This document shows, one piece after another, positions 21,501 to 33,700 of a stretch of DNA of 64,000 nt. Origin of the DNA: Parapristionchus giblindavisi (Eukaryota; Nematoda; Chromadorea; Rhabditida; Diplogasteridae); NCBI GenBank assembly GCA_943737045.1, contig CALSFV010000209.1, positions 620,001 to 684,000 of the forward strand, written 5' to 3'. Numbering within the stretch: the first letter of the stretch is position 1; each line of letters begins with the position of its first letter. Under the pieces are notes generated by a model. It saw only the letters and a list, made by a program, of their open reading frames with translations, made no database searches and was not told where the DNA came from. The position numbers and the translations under genes were made by a program.

Positions 21501-22398
21501 TGGATAAAGGGAAATGGGGGAAGGTGGAGAAGGTCAGGGATGTCTCAATAACGTTTTCTCAAATGCCAAGATCAAATATTGAGGTTTTGGGTACACTGAC
21601 AGCGAATTTGATAGCAATAAATAATTTTTCATTATTTTTCGCCCGAAAGTTGCTAAAAGGGATCGAATATGGTCTCATATCATGTCGCATAGTTTCTTTA
21701 AGGCGGTTAAATTTCAGATATTATCATATTCATCACATTGTTTAGTTCACTACATTCAGGATTGCTTTCACTAATGTTGATATCATCGACCAAGGTACGT
21801 CAGGTAGAAAGATGCAACTAAAAGAAGTTTACCCAACTACGACATAGCCAAATGTATCGCACTTGCAATATAATGGCATACGAGAACGACCGACTGTTCA
21901 TAACTAAAATTCACTCAAAATTGATGATTCCCCATATAGTTGAACATACTATCTTACTGTATACTGAAGAAAGATGGCTTGAGTGTGCGTGTGGAGATAA
22001 TAGTGATGCAAAAGATTTTTTAAATATTGTTGCGTTACGAGAAAATTCAAATGTTTACCTGTACAAGGTTGAAGCGTTATCTACTTATCTTGCAAGGGGT
22101 TGCTCCCAACTTGTCCTGGCCATATGAGATGACAATAGAATTACTAAAATCAGTTGCCGATGCTTATTACGAATCCGTTTTCAAGCGCTCCCCAATCGAG
22201 CTGACTATCCGTCACGAAAACTGATCATAGCCATGTTGCTGGCATCTCATATGGCCAGGACACCTTTAGATACTGCACAACTTTATTTTTTCGATCAGCT
22301 ACAGTGATGCATACAATCCGTTTCAGCCATACCGCGATGTGATCATGCGGCTTCTATTTCTAAAGCCGCCTGTTCTTCTACGTCCAACTCCGTCATGA
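18538..22398 (+). CDS. 7TM chemoreceptor A (Srh/Sri-like), 11 exons
   Basis: Exons: 18538-18590, 19110-19224, 19411-19539, 20067-20135, 20280-20384, 20431-20475, 20931-21050, 21156-21254, 21301-21382, 21718-21794, 22327-22398; about 321 residues with every junction in phase. Landmarks: exon 1 MIVAEPLSDQLSQIYS; TM1 in exon 2; extracellular LLPYPCVYGNGIL in exon 3; exon 4 ends at a DRY-like IYRHQ; exon 8 is a basic third loop (KLSTKAKAIHRKLT); exon 10 has SSLHSG; the last exon gives PYRDVIMRLLF and a short tail. PYR after TM7 and the loop-3 helix fit the Srh/Sri branch of the Str superfamily. Oddities: exon 5 ends at a GC donor (CAT/gcaagt) and exon 9 uses a ttaag acceptor. Introns contain MITEs. 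Predicted role: G-protein-coupled chemosensory receptor. Confidence 0.8.
18833..19052. repeat. MITE family 3 copy in receptor A intron 1
   Basis: TA-flanked; begins TTGTCCGTATAAAATGTAC and ends TTTTATACGGTCAA. A family 2 fragment (about 18,716-18,800) and an end fragment of the hairpin MITE at 42,379 (aaatgtaacagtgcata) lie immediately upstream, so intron 1 has been hit repeatedly. Confidence 0.75.
20573..20811. repeat. MITE family 3 copy in receptor A intron 6
   Basis: Begins TTGGCGCGTATAAAATGTAC and ends TATACGCTCAA next to TA. It keeps the gaaccatgcaaaacaag segment downstream of a TATA-like box. Confidence 0.7.
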
Positions 22399-23040
22399 AT
22401 CAAAACCTCTTATTTCTTCCTCGATTATTCGACGTTATTCAGCTGAATCGTGCATTTTCATGTTTAATAAAGGATAGATGATCCTTTGTAAATAGCACTT
22501 GTTCAGGGCTATGCTAGTTTTTTTTCCATTTTTGGCTCCTTCATGACGATTTGATTCTAATGTAGTGAGAGAGATGCCCCCATCACTGATTAACTGACTG
22601 AATGACTGATTCACTGACTGAGAGACCCCGCACTCTACCCCAAAAACTCTGCAATCAGTCTCATCTTTTAATTTATTTATATAGAGAGTGCATTATTTTT
22701 TTATTGAGACCTTTTCACTTGAAACCCAACACACGTTTTGTTATTCATAGTTTACCATATTCTGATCGTTGATATTTACCCTGGTCTTTAGATTTTACTA
22801 CTGCCCATCAAAAGGATTTTGTTCCAGTTTTTGAAATATTGTATTATATTGTTATATTCAAAATCACCAACACAAGCTATAATAGTTTATATGAACAAAA
22901 ACAACTGTAGTACTTTTTTATGGACAGTAGTATAATAATACAAAAGCTTAAGATCACAATATTTTATGCTATGAATATAATATTGTATATAACAAACTCG
23001 TTTGTGTTATGTAGTTAATTCATTATTATCATCTGTCCTG
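22399..23040. other. Spacer between receptors A and B
   Basis: No exon recognised. AT-rich sequence with a short tandem of ctgactga-type repeats near 22,590-22,620. It probably holds the 3' end of A and the promoter of B. Confidence 0.4.
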
Positions 23041-26000
23041 ATGCTAGTTGTCGAACCATTAACGGATCGTCTCAGTGAAATCTATTCGAATTGGTAATCA
23101 TTGGTCGCTTTGATGTGGTGAATTGTGGTATCAGAATTATCCGTTTTCATTAAAATAACTCCGAAATACACTCGAAGACTTGCCATAGAAAGTAAAAATT
23201 ATTGCATTGTTTTCGAAAGAGAAAAAATGTTTAAATTTTGTATTGATTATTTTTATATTTCCTTCAGATAAGAAATTTTAAAAGAAACTCGCACACTCTG
23301 GTATTTCCAAACTAGTTGTTTACTTACGTGACGTCACAGACTAGCAGTTTACTGTTAGTTTACTACAAGTGAAAGAACATTTGACGAAATGCATTATCGT
23401 ATTATACACCAATTCTATTAAACTTGCGTTTAACTAGCCGTAGACTTGCAAGTCTACGGCTAGTGGGAAATATAAGTAAACTACTAGTTTGAAAATACCA
23501 GAGCAATCCTCGCAATGCATTTTCAGCGCCTGGATAACTGGGAGTTTTTCGATCACACTGACTTCAATATGTTTTATTTTGATGCAAACGGTTAATCCAA
23601 GTACAACTCCGGCCTACACTCGAAGACTTGCTATTCTTTTGGTGAGAAATTACTTAATATGTCAATCAATTTATTTATATATAATTTTATATATATTTTT
23701 ATATATAAAATATGCCGCAGTGACACCCGCGACTTACATGGATTCCGCCTGATTCCAATTTCAGTGACTTTAATGATCGCGTAGTAGAGAGTCTTAGAGT
23801 CTTAATGTATTTTTGTGTTGATCAATATATTCTAAATGCTAGACCTGCAACTTTGCTGCTGACGTCCACCTTACTATGTTCTTCCATGAAGTAACTCTCT
23901 TACCGTATCCTTGCGTATACGGTAACGGTATACTATCCAGAAGATTCGGTTTAGGAGGAATGATTCAAGTCGTAAGTTTTTTTAAAGCCTGCTTGTGCAG
24001 TCCCATCCAAACGCCCTTTATAATAAAACGGGTGTTTCATCGTAGAGTGTTTCCTCCCTAGGTCATAGAATCTGAACAATTATTAATCTCGATGTATTAT
24101 GTTCTGGTTTCACAGGATATATTGCTCGTAATTACGCTCATGCACGTTCCTTGTACCGCCCTATGCATCATATATCGACATCAGGTAATTATTTACCGTT
24201 TACATTTTAAACAACAATATCAGCTGGCTAAGTGGTACTTTCTCAACTGTAGCCGTATGCATGAACAACGGTCAAACCGTTTTCCGGGAAAATGTGACGT
24301 CATTAGCGTAGGCAGAGGCGTTTTCCAAAAATCCTCCGCCTACGCTAATGACGCCACATTTTCCAGTAAAACGATTTTCCGTTGTTCATGCATACAGCCA
24401 CTGGTTTTAACCATTAAAATTGATGTTGTCTCAGCTGGGTAAAAGGTAAAAGTAAAGGGGTACTATGTACAACCCGATATTCAAGGAAAACCTGCGGATG
24501 ATCACTGCGATAATACACTGGTGATAGCTGGGTTGCCATGAAATTTCTGCGTTGCTTGCGATCGCGACGATCGATCATCTGCTTTGAAAAGTCATCTATC
24601 TATCTCGTTGCGGAGCTTCCTCGTATTCTGTTTCCTTTCGGGCCATTCCACCAAATTCAGACTCCAATGCTCATTGAAAATGTTCAAGTATATCTCATCC
24701 CATATCTATTTAGGCTACCCCGCCTCAGAAACAACGTCGTTAAATTTAGTGATGCCACAAATCTGGTCTGTGGAAATGCGATCAAGTATTGTGATTAGGA
24801 AAAAAACAAAAACAAAAAAAACACCAACGAAGAGACGCTTTTAAGAGGCATGAGGCACTGTTTAAAAAAATATTCAGGGAACTCACAACAAGAGAATGCC
24901 ATCTTCGCGCAGCTCACTCTACCCCCTTGAATCCATTGACTCTGTCTATTGATAGCGACATTTTCTCCTTTATAAGATAGTGTTCATGTTTCTGAACAAT
25001 GCGAAAACAAGAAAATGTATATACTTAACAATAACAATACTTTGTCATGTCGGCATATTGTACACAGAAATAACAAATGATTGTATTTTAGTTTCGATGA
25101 TAATTGATAACAATTTATCGATTATATTTTACAGCAAAATGATTTGAAAAAAGATACCTTGAATACACGGATATTATCATCCACATAAAATTTCTTTGTG
25201 TTTATGTTTAAAAATGTTAAAGGTAAAGGTACGCCAAGTTATTCAAGGGACTCGAAGTCCGACGGGTGATCACTGCTAGTCCAGTGATAATTTAAGGTTA
25301 ATTCAGTACGGAGGGCCTAATCTTTTCATCGGAATTACTTTGCCGCGTGATCTGACTACCAATTCCCCTTCCCTGCGCCTCGGTGGGATATGCGGTGTGA
25401 CGACCGGGAATAGAACCCAAGAGAGATGGAATGACGGGGCGCGCCATAAAGATGAAGATCACATATGTAAAATACAACATGTTTCAGGCAGTAGTCAGAC
25501 ACGGAAGTTTACTCGATTTTTCTCCGTTCAAAAGATATCTTTATCTATTCATCATCACAATGATCTACCTTTCGCTGGCGATAGCTGTTCATGCAAGTTT
25601 TTTTTCTCTCGATTTGAATAGCTGGTGACTAATCAATATTTCAGTTTTGTGAGTACGATATATCGAACAATTCTACTTTGTTAAATCATGTAAGCTTTAT
25701 ATACATGATGTGCATGCAGTGATCCTGGAACAGCAAGTGAAAAAACAAGAAACTGTTATGGCCACATTCTATCGCAGACTAAGAATCTTTGCGACATAGG
25801 TGGTTGCGTTTGCAGTGGTGTTGTGAAAGAGGGTTTTTTTGTAATATTACTGTGCACATTCTCATTGCTGATAATGTTAAATGATGATTGCAAGCTTAAC
25901 CTGATACATAATTGAATTGAAACACAGAAACGAAGGCTAAACTGGGAATTATTTCAGTACTGATGACAATAATGCTTTGAATACAGGCATTCTCGAAGCA

Positions 26001-27072
26001 ATCCGATTTCGTACTTCAACATCTGGCTTGCATGTCAGATTCTTTCTACTACCTTGTCATCGTCATTGTTTTTGCCATCCTTTTAGTGTCTTCGATATTT
26101 TTTCTGGTACGATATTTTCCGATAGTAATGTAATTTTTCAGATCTCAGAAGGTTGTTACAAGATATCTATGAAAACATATAATAAAATGCAATTTCCAGC
26201 TTTGTTTGCACATTTTCCACGAGATCAAAGTACAAACGAAACTCAGCACAACGGCGAAGCGCATCCATCGAAAGTTGACCATCTCTTTGCTATTGCAGGT
26301 GAAAACTTTCTCTTGTGCATTTGTCAAATTTTTATTCATTTGACAAATGCATGATATTGCTCCAGGTAACAATACCCGCATTATGTGTCGCAATTCCGAT
26401 CCTGCTAATTTGTTATATGTTCATCTTCGAGATTGAAAATGGTCCAGGTTAGAATATTAAGAGTTTAGGTACACCGCAAGCGAATTTGGTAACAATAAGT
26501 GTTTCATCCGATTTTCGAAAATAAGTTTTTGATCGAAAGTTGCCAGAAAAATTCTCATTCCGTGTTGCAAAGTTTCATTGTGACAAATTTCAGAACTGGC
26601 AATATTCGTCACGTTGTTTAGTTCACTGCACTCAGGATTCCTTTCACTTATGTTGATATTTTCGATGAAGGTACGTCGGGGACCTAATTGCGGCATAGTC
26701 ACTCTTATAAATTAATCACGATAGCAATATTCTGGAGCTTAATAATCGTGCCGCGCATACGAGAACGACCGACTGCTCGTCACTAAAATTCACGCAAAAT
26801 ATGTAGATGATTTCCCCTTTGGTCGTTTACCGAATAAATTAACTTGTGTTCGAAGGTTGCACATAGATAAATGCATATTGGAGTGATACTAAAAATTTTT
26901 GTTTTGTTGCGCTTCGGCAAAATTCAAATGATTTCCTGTACGCGGCAACTACACTTACCTTTCCTACATAACTTATTGGACAACTTTAATATCTGTCGAT
27001 TAAATCGTTACGTATCAGTTTCAGCCATACCGAGATGTGGTCATGCGACTAATATGTAGAACTCCATCATGA
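23041..27072 (+). CDS. 7TM chemoreceptor B (Srh/Sri-like), 11 exons
   Basis: Tandem paralogue of receptor A. Exons: 23041-23093, 23527-23641, 23843-23971, 24116-24184, 25488-25592, 25645-25689, 25987-26106, 26200-26298, 26366-26447, 26594-26670, 27025-27072; about 313 residues, in phase throughout. The first ten exon lengths equal those of A. Motifs: MLVVEPLTDRLSEIYS, LLPYPCVYGNGIL, IYRHQ at the end of TM3, KLSTTAKRIHRKLT in loop 3, SSLHSG and PYRDVVMRLI with a shorter tail than A. Exon 5 again ends at a GC donor (CAT/gcaagt), so the change predates the A/B duplication. Intron 4 (1.3 kb) carries a hairpin MITE and SINE-like repeats. Confidence 0.8.
23297..23503. repeat. MITE family 7 copy in receptor B intron 1
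   Basis: Ends ctctggtatttccaaac and gtttgaaaataccagag; interior contains atttgacgaaatgcatt and a gtagacttgcaagtctac hairpin. Confidence 0.7.
24248..24402. repeat. Hairpin MITE (family 8) in receptor B intron 4
   Basis: Inverted arms gtagccgtatgcatgaac and gttcatgcatacagccac, with inner arms cattagcgtaggc / gcctacgctaatg around a short spacer. A relative with ends gtggccgtatgcaagaac lies at 46,858-46,925. Confidence 0.75.
24440..25480. repeat. SINE-like repeats in receptor B intron 4
   Basis: About 24,440-24,530 and 25,214-25,290 share an aggtaaaggta start, attcaaggga and a ggtgatcactgctagtcca motif, also found at 52,888-53,065 and 53,392-53,465. The minus strand at about 25,480-25,410 holds a tRNA-like gggttctattcccggtcg. 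Together they suggest tRNA-derived retroposons. 24,538-25,200 between them shows no gene. Confidence 0.5.
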
Positions 27073-27689
27073 ATCAAATTGCATGGTTGCTCGAATATTC
27101 GACGTCGTTATGTTGAATATTGTTTATTCTCAACTGGTCAACGAATTAATAAGCATTTTGATGTTTTTATTTATAATTGATGTTCTTTGTGAATTTCTCT
27201 AGTTCCGGGATATGCAAGTTCCTCCATATTTTTGTCTTTTTTCATTGTTATTTGTTTCTTATGCAGCGAGGGACGTCCTTCCTACCCCCTCAAATGCCAG
27301 AGCTTCTCGCAGACATTGCTTTATTTATGAAAAACTTTTTAAATCGGCCCGATTTTCTCATTTTATTTCTAATCGGATATCAATGATCTCCAAATCTTCG
27401 TGACAACGATGAACTTCCTATCGATTGCCATGGATGGAAGGTGAGCTCTACTCGATCACACAATTGTGAAGATTAGAGCAGAAACCGTTGATCTTTGTGA
27501 GGTACGTATGAAGGAGAAGGATGAAGAATATTGGACAGTCGATTAGATGGATGCGGGCAACACATTTCACACAATCGGCTTCCTTGGAGAACCAACCATC
27601 AGGACGGCCCAGCTGACCCTAATCGGCTGAATAAAGAATTTTAAAAAAGGCAATTTCTAATGGTGTTAGCTCTTTGAATAACCTAAACA

Positions 27690-29210
27690 ATAATACTATA
27701 CAAAGACCTTCAATTAAAACTATTCGTAAATCCATTACTTCATCAACTTTTTTATTGTAATTGCACCGATCAACTTTGCTACTATCGTCGTAGCATCATA
27801 TGTATTATCTGCATATTTAATTCCATATGTTGCAGAAATCTCTATTATCGTTTCATTAATTAGTTCACTACATTCCGGACTATTTTCGATTGTTTTGATC
27901 ACATCGATTAAGGTATACTCATAATATATTGAAGAAATTATGTAATATTCTCAGCATGTCTCAAATTTCAATGAAATCTAACTTAAAACGCACAAAATAG
28001 TGGCTCCTCTCAACTCTCAAACTCCTCTCATTTTCTCATTCGACTACGGCATATAGCAGTTTGGCGGTCTCTAGTGGAGTCTCCGAGCTCATAACATTTG
28101 AATATGACATATGACATAACATAATACATAACATATAGGACAGAGCATTTGAATTTTTTGCAATTCTTCTCAAGCAAAAAATGGCAGAATCATTCTTCAC
28201 ATTTGAATATGACATATGACATAACATAAGCCATAACATATAGGACAGAGCATTTGAATTTTTTGCAATTCTTGTCAAGCAAAAAATGGCAGAATCATTC
28301 TTCACATTTGAATATGACATATGACATAACATAAGACATAACATATAGGACAGAGCATTTGAATTTTTTTTTGCAATTCTTGTCAAGCAAAAAATGGCAG
28401 AATCATTCTTCACATTTGAATATGACATATGACATAACATAATACATAACATATAGGACAGAGCATTTGAATTTTTTTTGCAATTCTTGTCAAGCAAAAA
28501 ATGGCAGAATCATTCTTCACATTTGAATATGACATATGACACAACATAATACATAACATATAGGACAGAGCATTTGAATTTTTTTTGCAATTCTTGTCAA
28601 GCAAAAAATGGCAGAATCATTCTTCACATTTTTATATGACATATGACATAACATAATACATAACATATAGGACAGAGCATTTGAATTTTTTTTGCAATTC
28701 TTGTCAAGCAAAAAATGGCAGAATCATTCTTCACATTTTTATATGACATATGACATAACATAATACATAACATATAGGACAGAGCATTTGAATTTTTTTT
28801 GCAATTCTTGTCAAGCAAAAAATGGCAGAATCATTCTTCACATTTTTATATGACATATGACATAACATAATACATAACATATAGGACAGAGCATTTGAAT
28901 TTTTTTTGCAATTCTTGTCAAGCAAAAAATGGCAGAATCATTCTTCACTTTTTTTGCTGCGTTCATCGCACACAAAAGACCGGGAACAGAAAAAAAAGTC
29001 GAGAAGAAAATGAAGAATGATTTTTTTTCTATTTCGCTTATAATTTACCATTTTTTTGCTTGACAAGAATTGCAGAAATTTTCAAATGCTGTCCTATATT
29101 CTATATGTCTTTTCGAAGCATTTCAGGAATATCGCGACGCGGTCTCTCGAATGATCTTCCGAATTCCAATACTTCCACACTCATTGTCCTCCGTCTCATG
29201 ATTCAAAACT
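27690..29210 (+). pseudogene. 3' remnant of another 7TM receptor
   Basis: About 27,690-27,930 encodes a basic third-loop-like stretch (IKTIRKSITSSTFLL), then, after a frame change, two hydrophobic segments ending SSLHSGLFSIVLITSIK at a gt donor (27,931). The final exon starts near 29,129 after tttcag and reads EYRDAVSRMIFRI with a short tail and stop, equivalent to the PYRDV end of A and B. Unlike A-C, the segments matching their exons 8-10 are contiguous, without introns. No exons for TM1-5 were found upstream. A truncated gene or pseudogene is the best reading; the intron before the last exon is 1.2 kb of MITE. Confidence 0.5.
28094..29105. repeat. MITE family 4 with eightfold tandem amplification of one end
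   Basis: Eight head-to-tail units of about 105-108 bp run from 28,094 to about 28,951. Each has acatttgaatatgacatatg (later units acatttttatatgac), tataggacagagcatttga, and cttgtcaagcaaaaaatgg. They are followed by one copy of the element interior (accgggaacagaaaaaaaa) and the single opposite end (cttgacaagaattgcagaa, tgctgtcctata) at 29,050-29,100. The simple form at 14,685-14,905 has one copy of each end. Long open frames across the array are a by-product of the period being close to a multiple of three. Confidence 0.85.
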
Positions 29211-29446
29211 TTTAAGCGTTTTGTTCCTCCAAGATTTAAAGTTTTTTTTTACTGATCTTCTGATTGAAAAAAAACAAACGAGTATTTTCTTTTCCAAATA
29301 AGCTTGGAAAGTGTCCGGTGAAAACCATAGAAAATCATAAATACTGTTCCAAAAATAGAATATCATGTATATTTTTTTCATCCATCTCATGTGTGTACTA
29401 TGAAGGCACGAGATAAAATGTTAACTATTATTTCCTTCTTTCGTTA

Positions 29447-29718
29447 TTGACCGTATAAAATACACTTTTTTATTTGGTACGAGAGTAGCCAATCACTCCC
29501 ACAAGAGACTTTCTTGTTTTGCATGGTTCAGAAACTATTCCGATCTCTTTTATATATAATATAGCGCGCGGCGAAGGTCAGCCGGATTAGAGAGAGGCAG
29601 CGGAGAGACAATCGAGAGGCGGGGCGAGATGTGCTACATCTCGCTTGCCTCTCGATTGTGACTTCCGTTCGTTAGCACCATTTGTAATTTTCTTATGCAA
29701 GTACATTTTATACGCACA
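29447..29718. repeat. MITE family 3 copy, opposite orientation
   Basis: Begins TTGACCGTATAAAATACAC after TA and ends TTTTATACGCACA. It has the same TATA-like core and conserved tttgcatggttcagaaac (reverse of the motif at 9680). Confidence 0.75.
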
Positions 29719-29719
29719 T

Positions 29720-30705
29720 TACACTATAAGATAATATTAAACACCCGTATATTATTTGGATTGGAATTTGTATAAATAATAGAGAAATATTTCCACAATT
29801 TTTTTTGAATTATTGATCTGAATTTTTTGTTTTGATGTTTTAACAATATTGTATTTGCTGACTCGTTCATTCACGATCTCGCGAATTGCACCTTGCGCCG
29901 CATGGGAGGACAATTATAGAAAATAGCCTGGAAGTCGTGATATAGTACCACTGAACTGTCCTTGTACAATACAATGATATTGTATACCACGGATCTCCTG
30001 TAAAAGTATATGAAACTTAGAACTTTTTTCGACAGCAAAAAAATTTTGTCCTCCGATTTTTATCGATAGTTATTAGACTGGTCTAACTGAATGCGAAAAC
30101 AATATTTTTAAATTTTATTTTTTTCGAAATTTGCATATCTATGTAATTTTTTTACTGTCAACTTCAAATGAATGTAACTCGCTTCCTTTGTGAGCTACCG
30201 GGTTAAACTTTTTTTCAATCGGTTGCTAATGACCTCGTCTACAAATAACGGATATGGTCGGAAATGTTGTTTTACATGTGTTATTGCATGAAAACTGTGT
30301 TTAGCATGCAAAATTCAATAGACCATAGTGTATCTCTCTTGAATACGTTTCAGGAATGAAAAGTGATGATGAATCAAAGGCCAGCATTCTTTGTTAAAAG
30401 AATAATCAATTCCGATGGCATGGAACGGTACCACACTATACATATGTATGTTGTACCCAGATTAAAATAAACCAGGAATACGACTTGAAATAATGTTGTA
30501 TAGTGGATGATAAATAATCCTTCATTGATATTCATGATTTGCTTAATCACCTCGGTCTCCCACGCTTATCATTTAAAAACCACCGAAAAACAACACAACA
30601 CAATAGGCTCCTTCATTTCAATACCGCTTCTTGATCTATTGTTCGAGAAGTACGTACGGTACTGTATGTTCATAATTTCTAATCGATTTTTCAAGGTTTC
30701 AGAAC
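29720..30705. other. Upstream region of the neprilysin gene
   Basis: No exon recognised. Just before the start codon the sequence ttttcaaggtttcagaac resembles a splice acceptor followed 3 bases later by ATG, consistent with splice-leader trans-splicing. Confidence 0.4.
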
Positions 30706-33700
30706 ATGATAGTGTTATTATTGCTCTCAACCTTTATTCTCGGATCAATATCGACAGCGAATTCATCTTCGCATGGTTATGATGAAGCAGCCACATTAAT
30801 CAAGGAGTCGGTGAACTTTTCGGTATGATCCCAATCTGACTCATCTCACAGGAAATTATTCATCTTTAGGCTGATCCTTGTGACGATTTCTATCTCTTCG
30901 CATGTGGGAAATGGATTCAATCGCATAATATTCCATCGCATAGAACACAAATAAACAGAATGATAATTCTAGATGAAGAAGTCAAATTGAAAATGAAAAG
31001 TGAGCTTTCAAACACCAGTATATTAAAGTGGCTTTATAATTTCGGAAGAAAAATGTTAATTCAATTATAAAAAAAAGGTTCACTCGAATCAAAGCTAAAG
31101 GAACCGTCGTCTGAGGCTAAGAAGTTTGCGCAAAAGGTGTATCAACAATGCATGGAAAGTCGTGAAGATGAAGAAAAAGAGTTTATGATTGATTCTTGGA
31201 AGGTATAAGAGACACTTATTTATCCATTTACTTATTTATTTATTTGATGCACCCGTGATAGGTGCGAAAGCTTGTACAGAAGAATCTTCACTTATCAAAA
31301 TAGTATGTACTCGAAATAGTTTTTCTAGATGATCGCAGAAAGAGCGGGATTGAAATTACCTCTGTTTGGGCCAAGCGAACAAAATAATGCTGATATTACA
31401 TTTCTTTTATCTCAAGTAAGAACTATACCATCATCTTCAAAATGACCACTGGACTAACAATAAAAGAAGATTCTAGGCCAACATTCACGGCTATTTTCCA
31501 TTCTTCGGTATCGTAATTCAAGCAGATTTGAAGAACGTTACGCGTAATATCCTCTACGTTCGTTATTATCATCGGCCCTAGGCCGAATAAGAACCGATGA
31601 ATAATAACCGACTGGATGATAACCATTTGCATAATTTGTCCATTAGCTCTTGTCTCTCATATGCAAATAGTTTTCATTCAGTTGGTTCTTATTCATCGGT
31701 TATCATCCGACCTAGTGCCTTATAATCGATATATTCATAGTATTTACGCGCAGGTAGGACAAGGAGACTTAGGATTGGGAAAGGCCGCGCGTGAATACTA
31801 TATTGAATCCAAAGTATACCAAAGACAAATGAACGCCTATAAGGAGTACATCGTTGAAAAGGTCAGATAGAAATCAAACCTTATTGAGCGAAGTCGAAAG
31901 TTGGAATTGCAGGCCTCACTCATCTCAAAAGATATTTCTGGCAATGTCCAGGACAATGATTTCAAGTTGTTTATGTTATTTTCCTATTCAATGTAAATAA
32001 TTTTAATTTTTGTTCAATCTTGACAATTTAGAAAATTCGCCGATGAAATTATATCACTTGAAGAAGAAATGGCAAAAATCTATCTACCAGATGAAGAAAT
32101 GAGAAATTTCACAGCACAACACAATATCTACAAGTTATCAGACCTCAAAACATTTATACCAAATGTAAATTATCACAAAATAGAACAAATTATTACAAAA
32201 TCTATTATTATTATTATCACAATTATCGCAAATAACTATAACAAAAGCAGGTTGGATTCAGATCGATTGGGATGTTTATTTCAATCTGACCGCCCCCGCT
32301 GATGTTCAACAGTATCTAGAAAGTGATCCCGAAATATTGATCGGAAATGTCACTGTGATTTCACAGCTCGCGGAGCTTTTAGAGTGAGTTATTAATTAAA
32401 AGCAGACCCCGAGATAATTTTACTCACCGCTCCGCAACACTTTTACGTAGACAGAAAGCAAGAGAGTGTGGCCAGAGTGGAGAGTTTCAAATTAGTTTGT
32501 GGTGTGCCTTTAAATTAAATTAAATTAGATTAAATTTAATTAATTAATTTAAATTAAATTTTAAATTAAAAGCATAAACAAATCGCACTTGCAGTCAGAC
32601 AGATAAGCGGATCATCGCAAATTTGCTAATGTTCCGAATAACCAAAGCGTACCAGCTGACATATGACAAACGATATCGAGATATTGATCAGGTTAGAATA
32701 GACTATCTGAGTAAATTAAAGCCAAAAAAGCGTAGCAGTGATCTCCCGCAGGACCTCGTGTGTCTTGACTAACGGGATTACTGTACCTTTAAAATAGAGT
32801 GCACTATATATATATATATATATATATTATATATTATATTTTATCTGCATGCACACGCATGCAACGACACATGAAAATGAATATGATCAAAAATAAATAG
32901 ATGATGATAATGGCTTAACTGTCTAGAAGAAAGAAATAAGTGAAAGGTGACTCGGGGCGGGGGGGGGGGGGGTACTAATGTATTTCTTATTTTACAAATT
33001 GATAAAATGTTCAGAAATTCGACAGAATTGTGAATGGAAGGAACGAGAAATCACCTCGGTATTATAAAGAAAATGTAATAACGGCAATAATGAAATACTT
33101 CAGATGGAACGAATGTGCGAAATTCGTGATGGACTCTATGATACATGCAACTGGATCATTATATGTTACAGATCATTTTGATAAGGTAGTGGTGAGCGTA
33201 CATTTTCATACCATCGCAGTGAGGGGACATTTTAGGACACTTGATAAAAAGGCAAGCTAAAAAATGACGATTTTAAAACTAAAATAACGAATTTTGTGAC
33301 GAATTCTATTTCGAGTATTGGCTCACTATATAAAATAAACGACGAGGGTACCGAAAATGTATGGTGGTGAGAGCGACGCCGATTCCACGGCACTTTAGTT
33401 CAGTCTCTAAAAAATGAAGAAAGAGTGAATGCTGCTTCCAACTCTGACCTAAAAAATGAAAAAAAAAGAAATATAAAGACGGCGAGGCGGATACCAGGCG
33501 GGTTTGGTGGGAGATATTAGAGAGGGAGGAGTGGGTGTTGTCTATTCAATAGCGCTTGTCTCTAATATGCGAATAGCTCTCACCCAGTCAATTATCGTTC
33601 CACAATTCTCATCCGACCTAGTGTCCTGATGATTCAGCGGAAAATATTGAACTATTATACTTTAAGAACTCTCGAGAAGAAGCTCTATCCATGATTAATG

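Noticed and set aside
28036..28925. Overlapping repeated open frames beginning MLDKNCKKNSNAL
   Set aside because: They are read through the ~107-bp tandem MITE units on the minus strand, contain no family resemblance, and repeat with the DNA unit.
28094..28951. Possible CRISPR-like array of regular repeats
   Set aside because: Units are contiguous and nearly identical with no variable spacers, the genome is eukaryotic, and the units match a MITE end.
31423..31632. Minus-strand open frame within the neprilysin
   Set aside because: The plus strand of the same bases encodes the conserved M13 segment [12 protein letters not shown] with proper splice phases.
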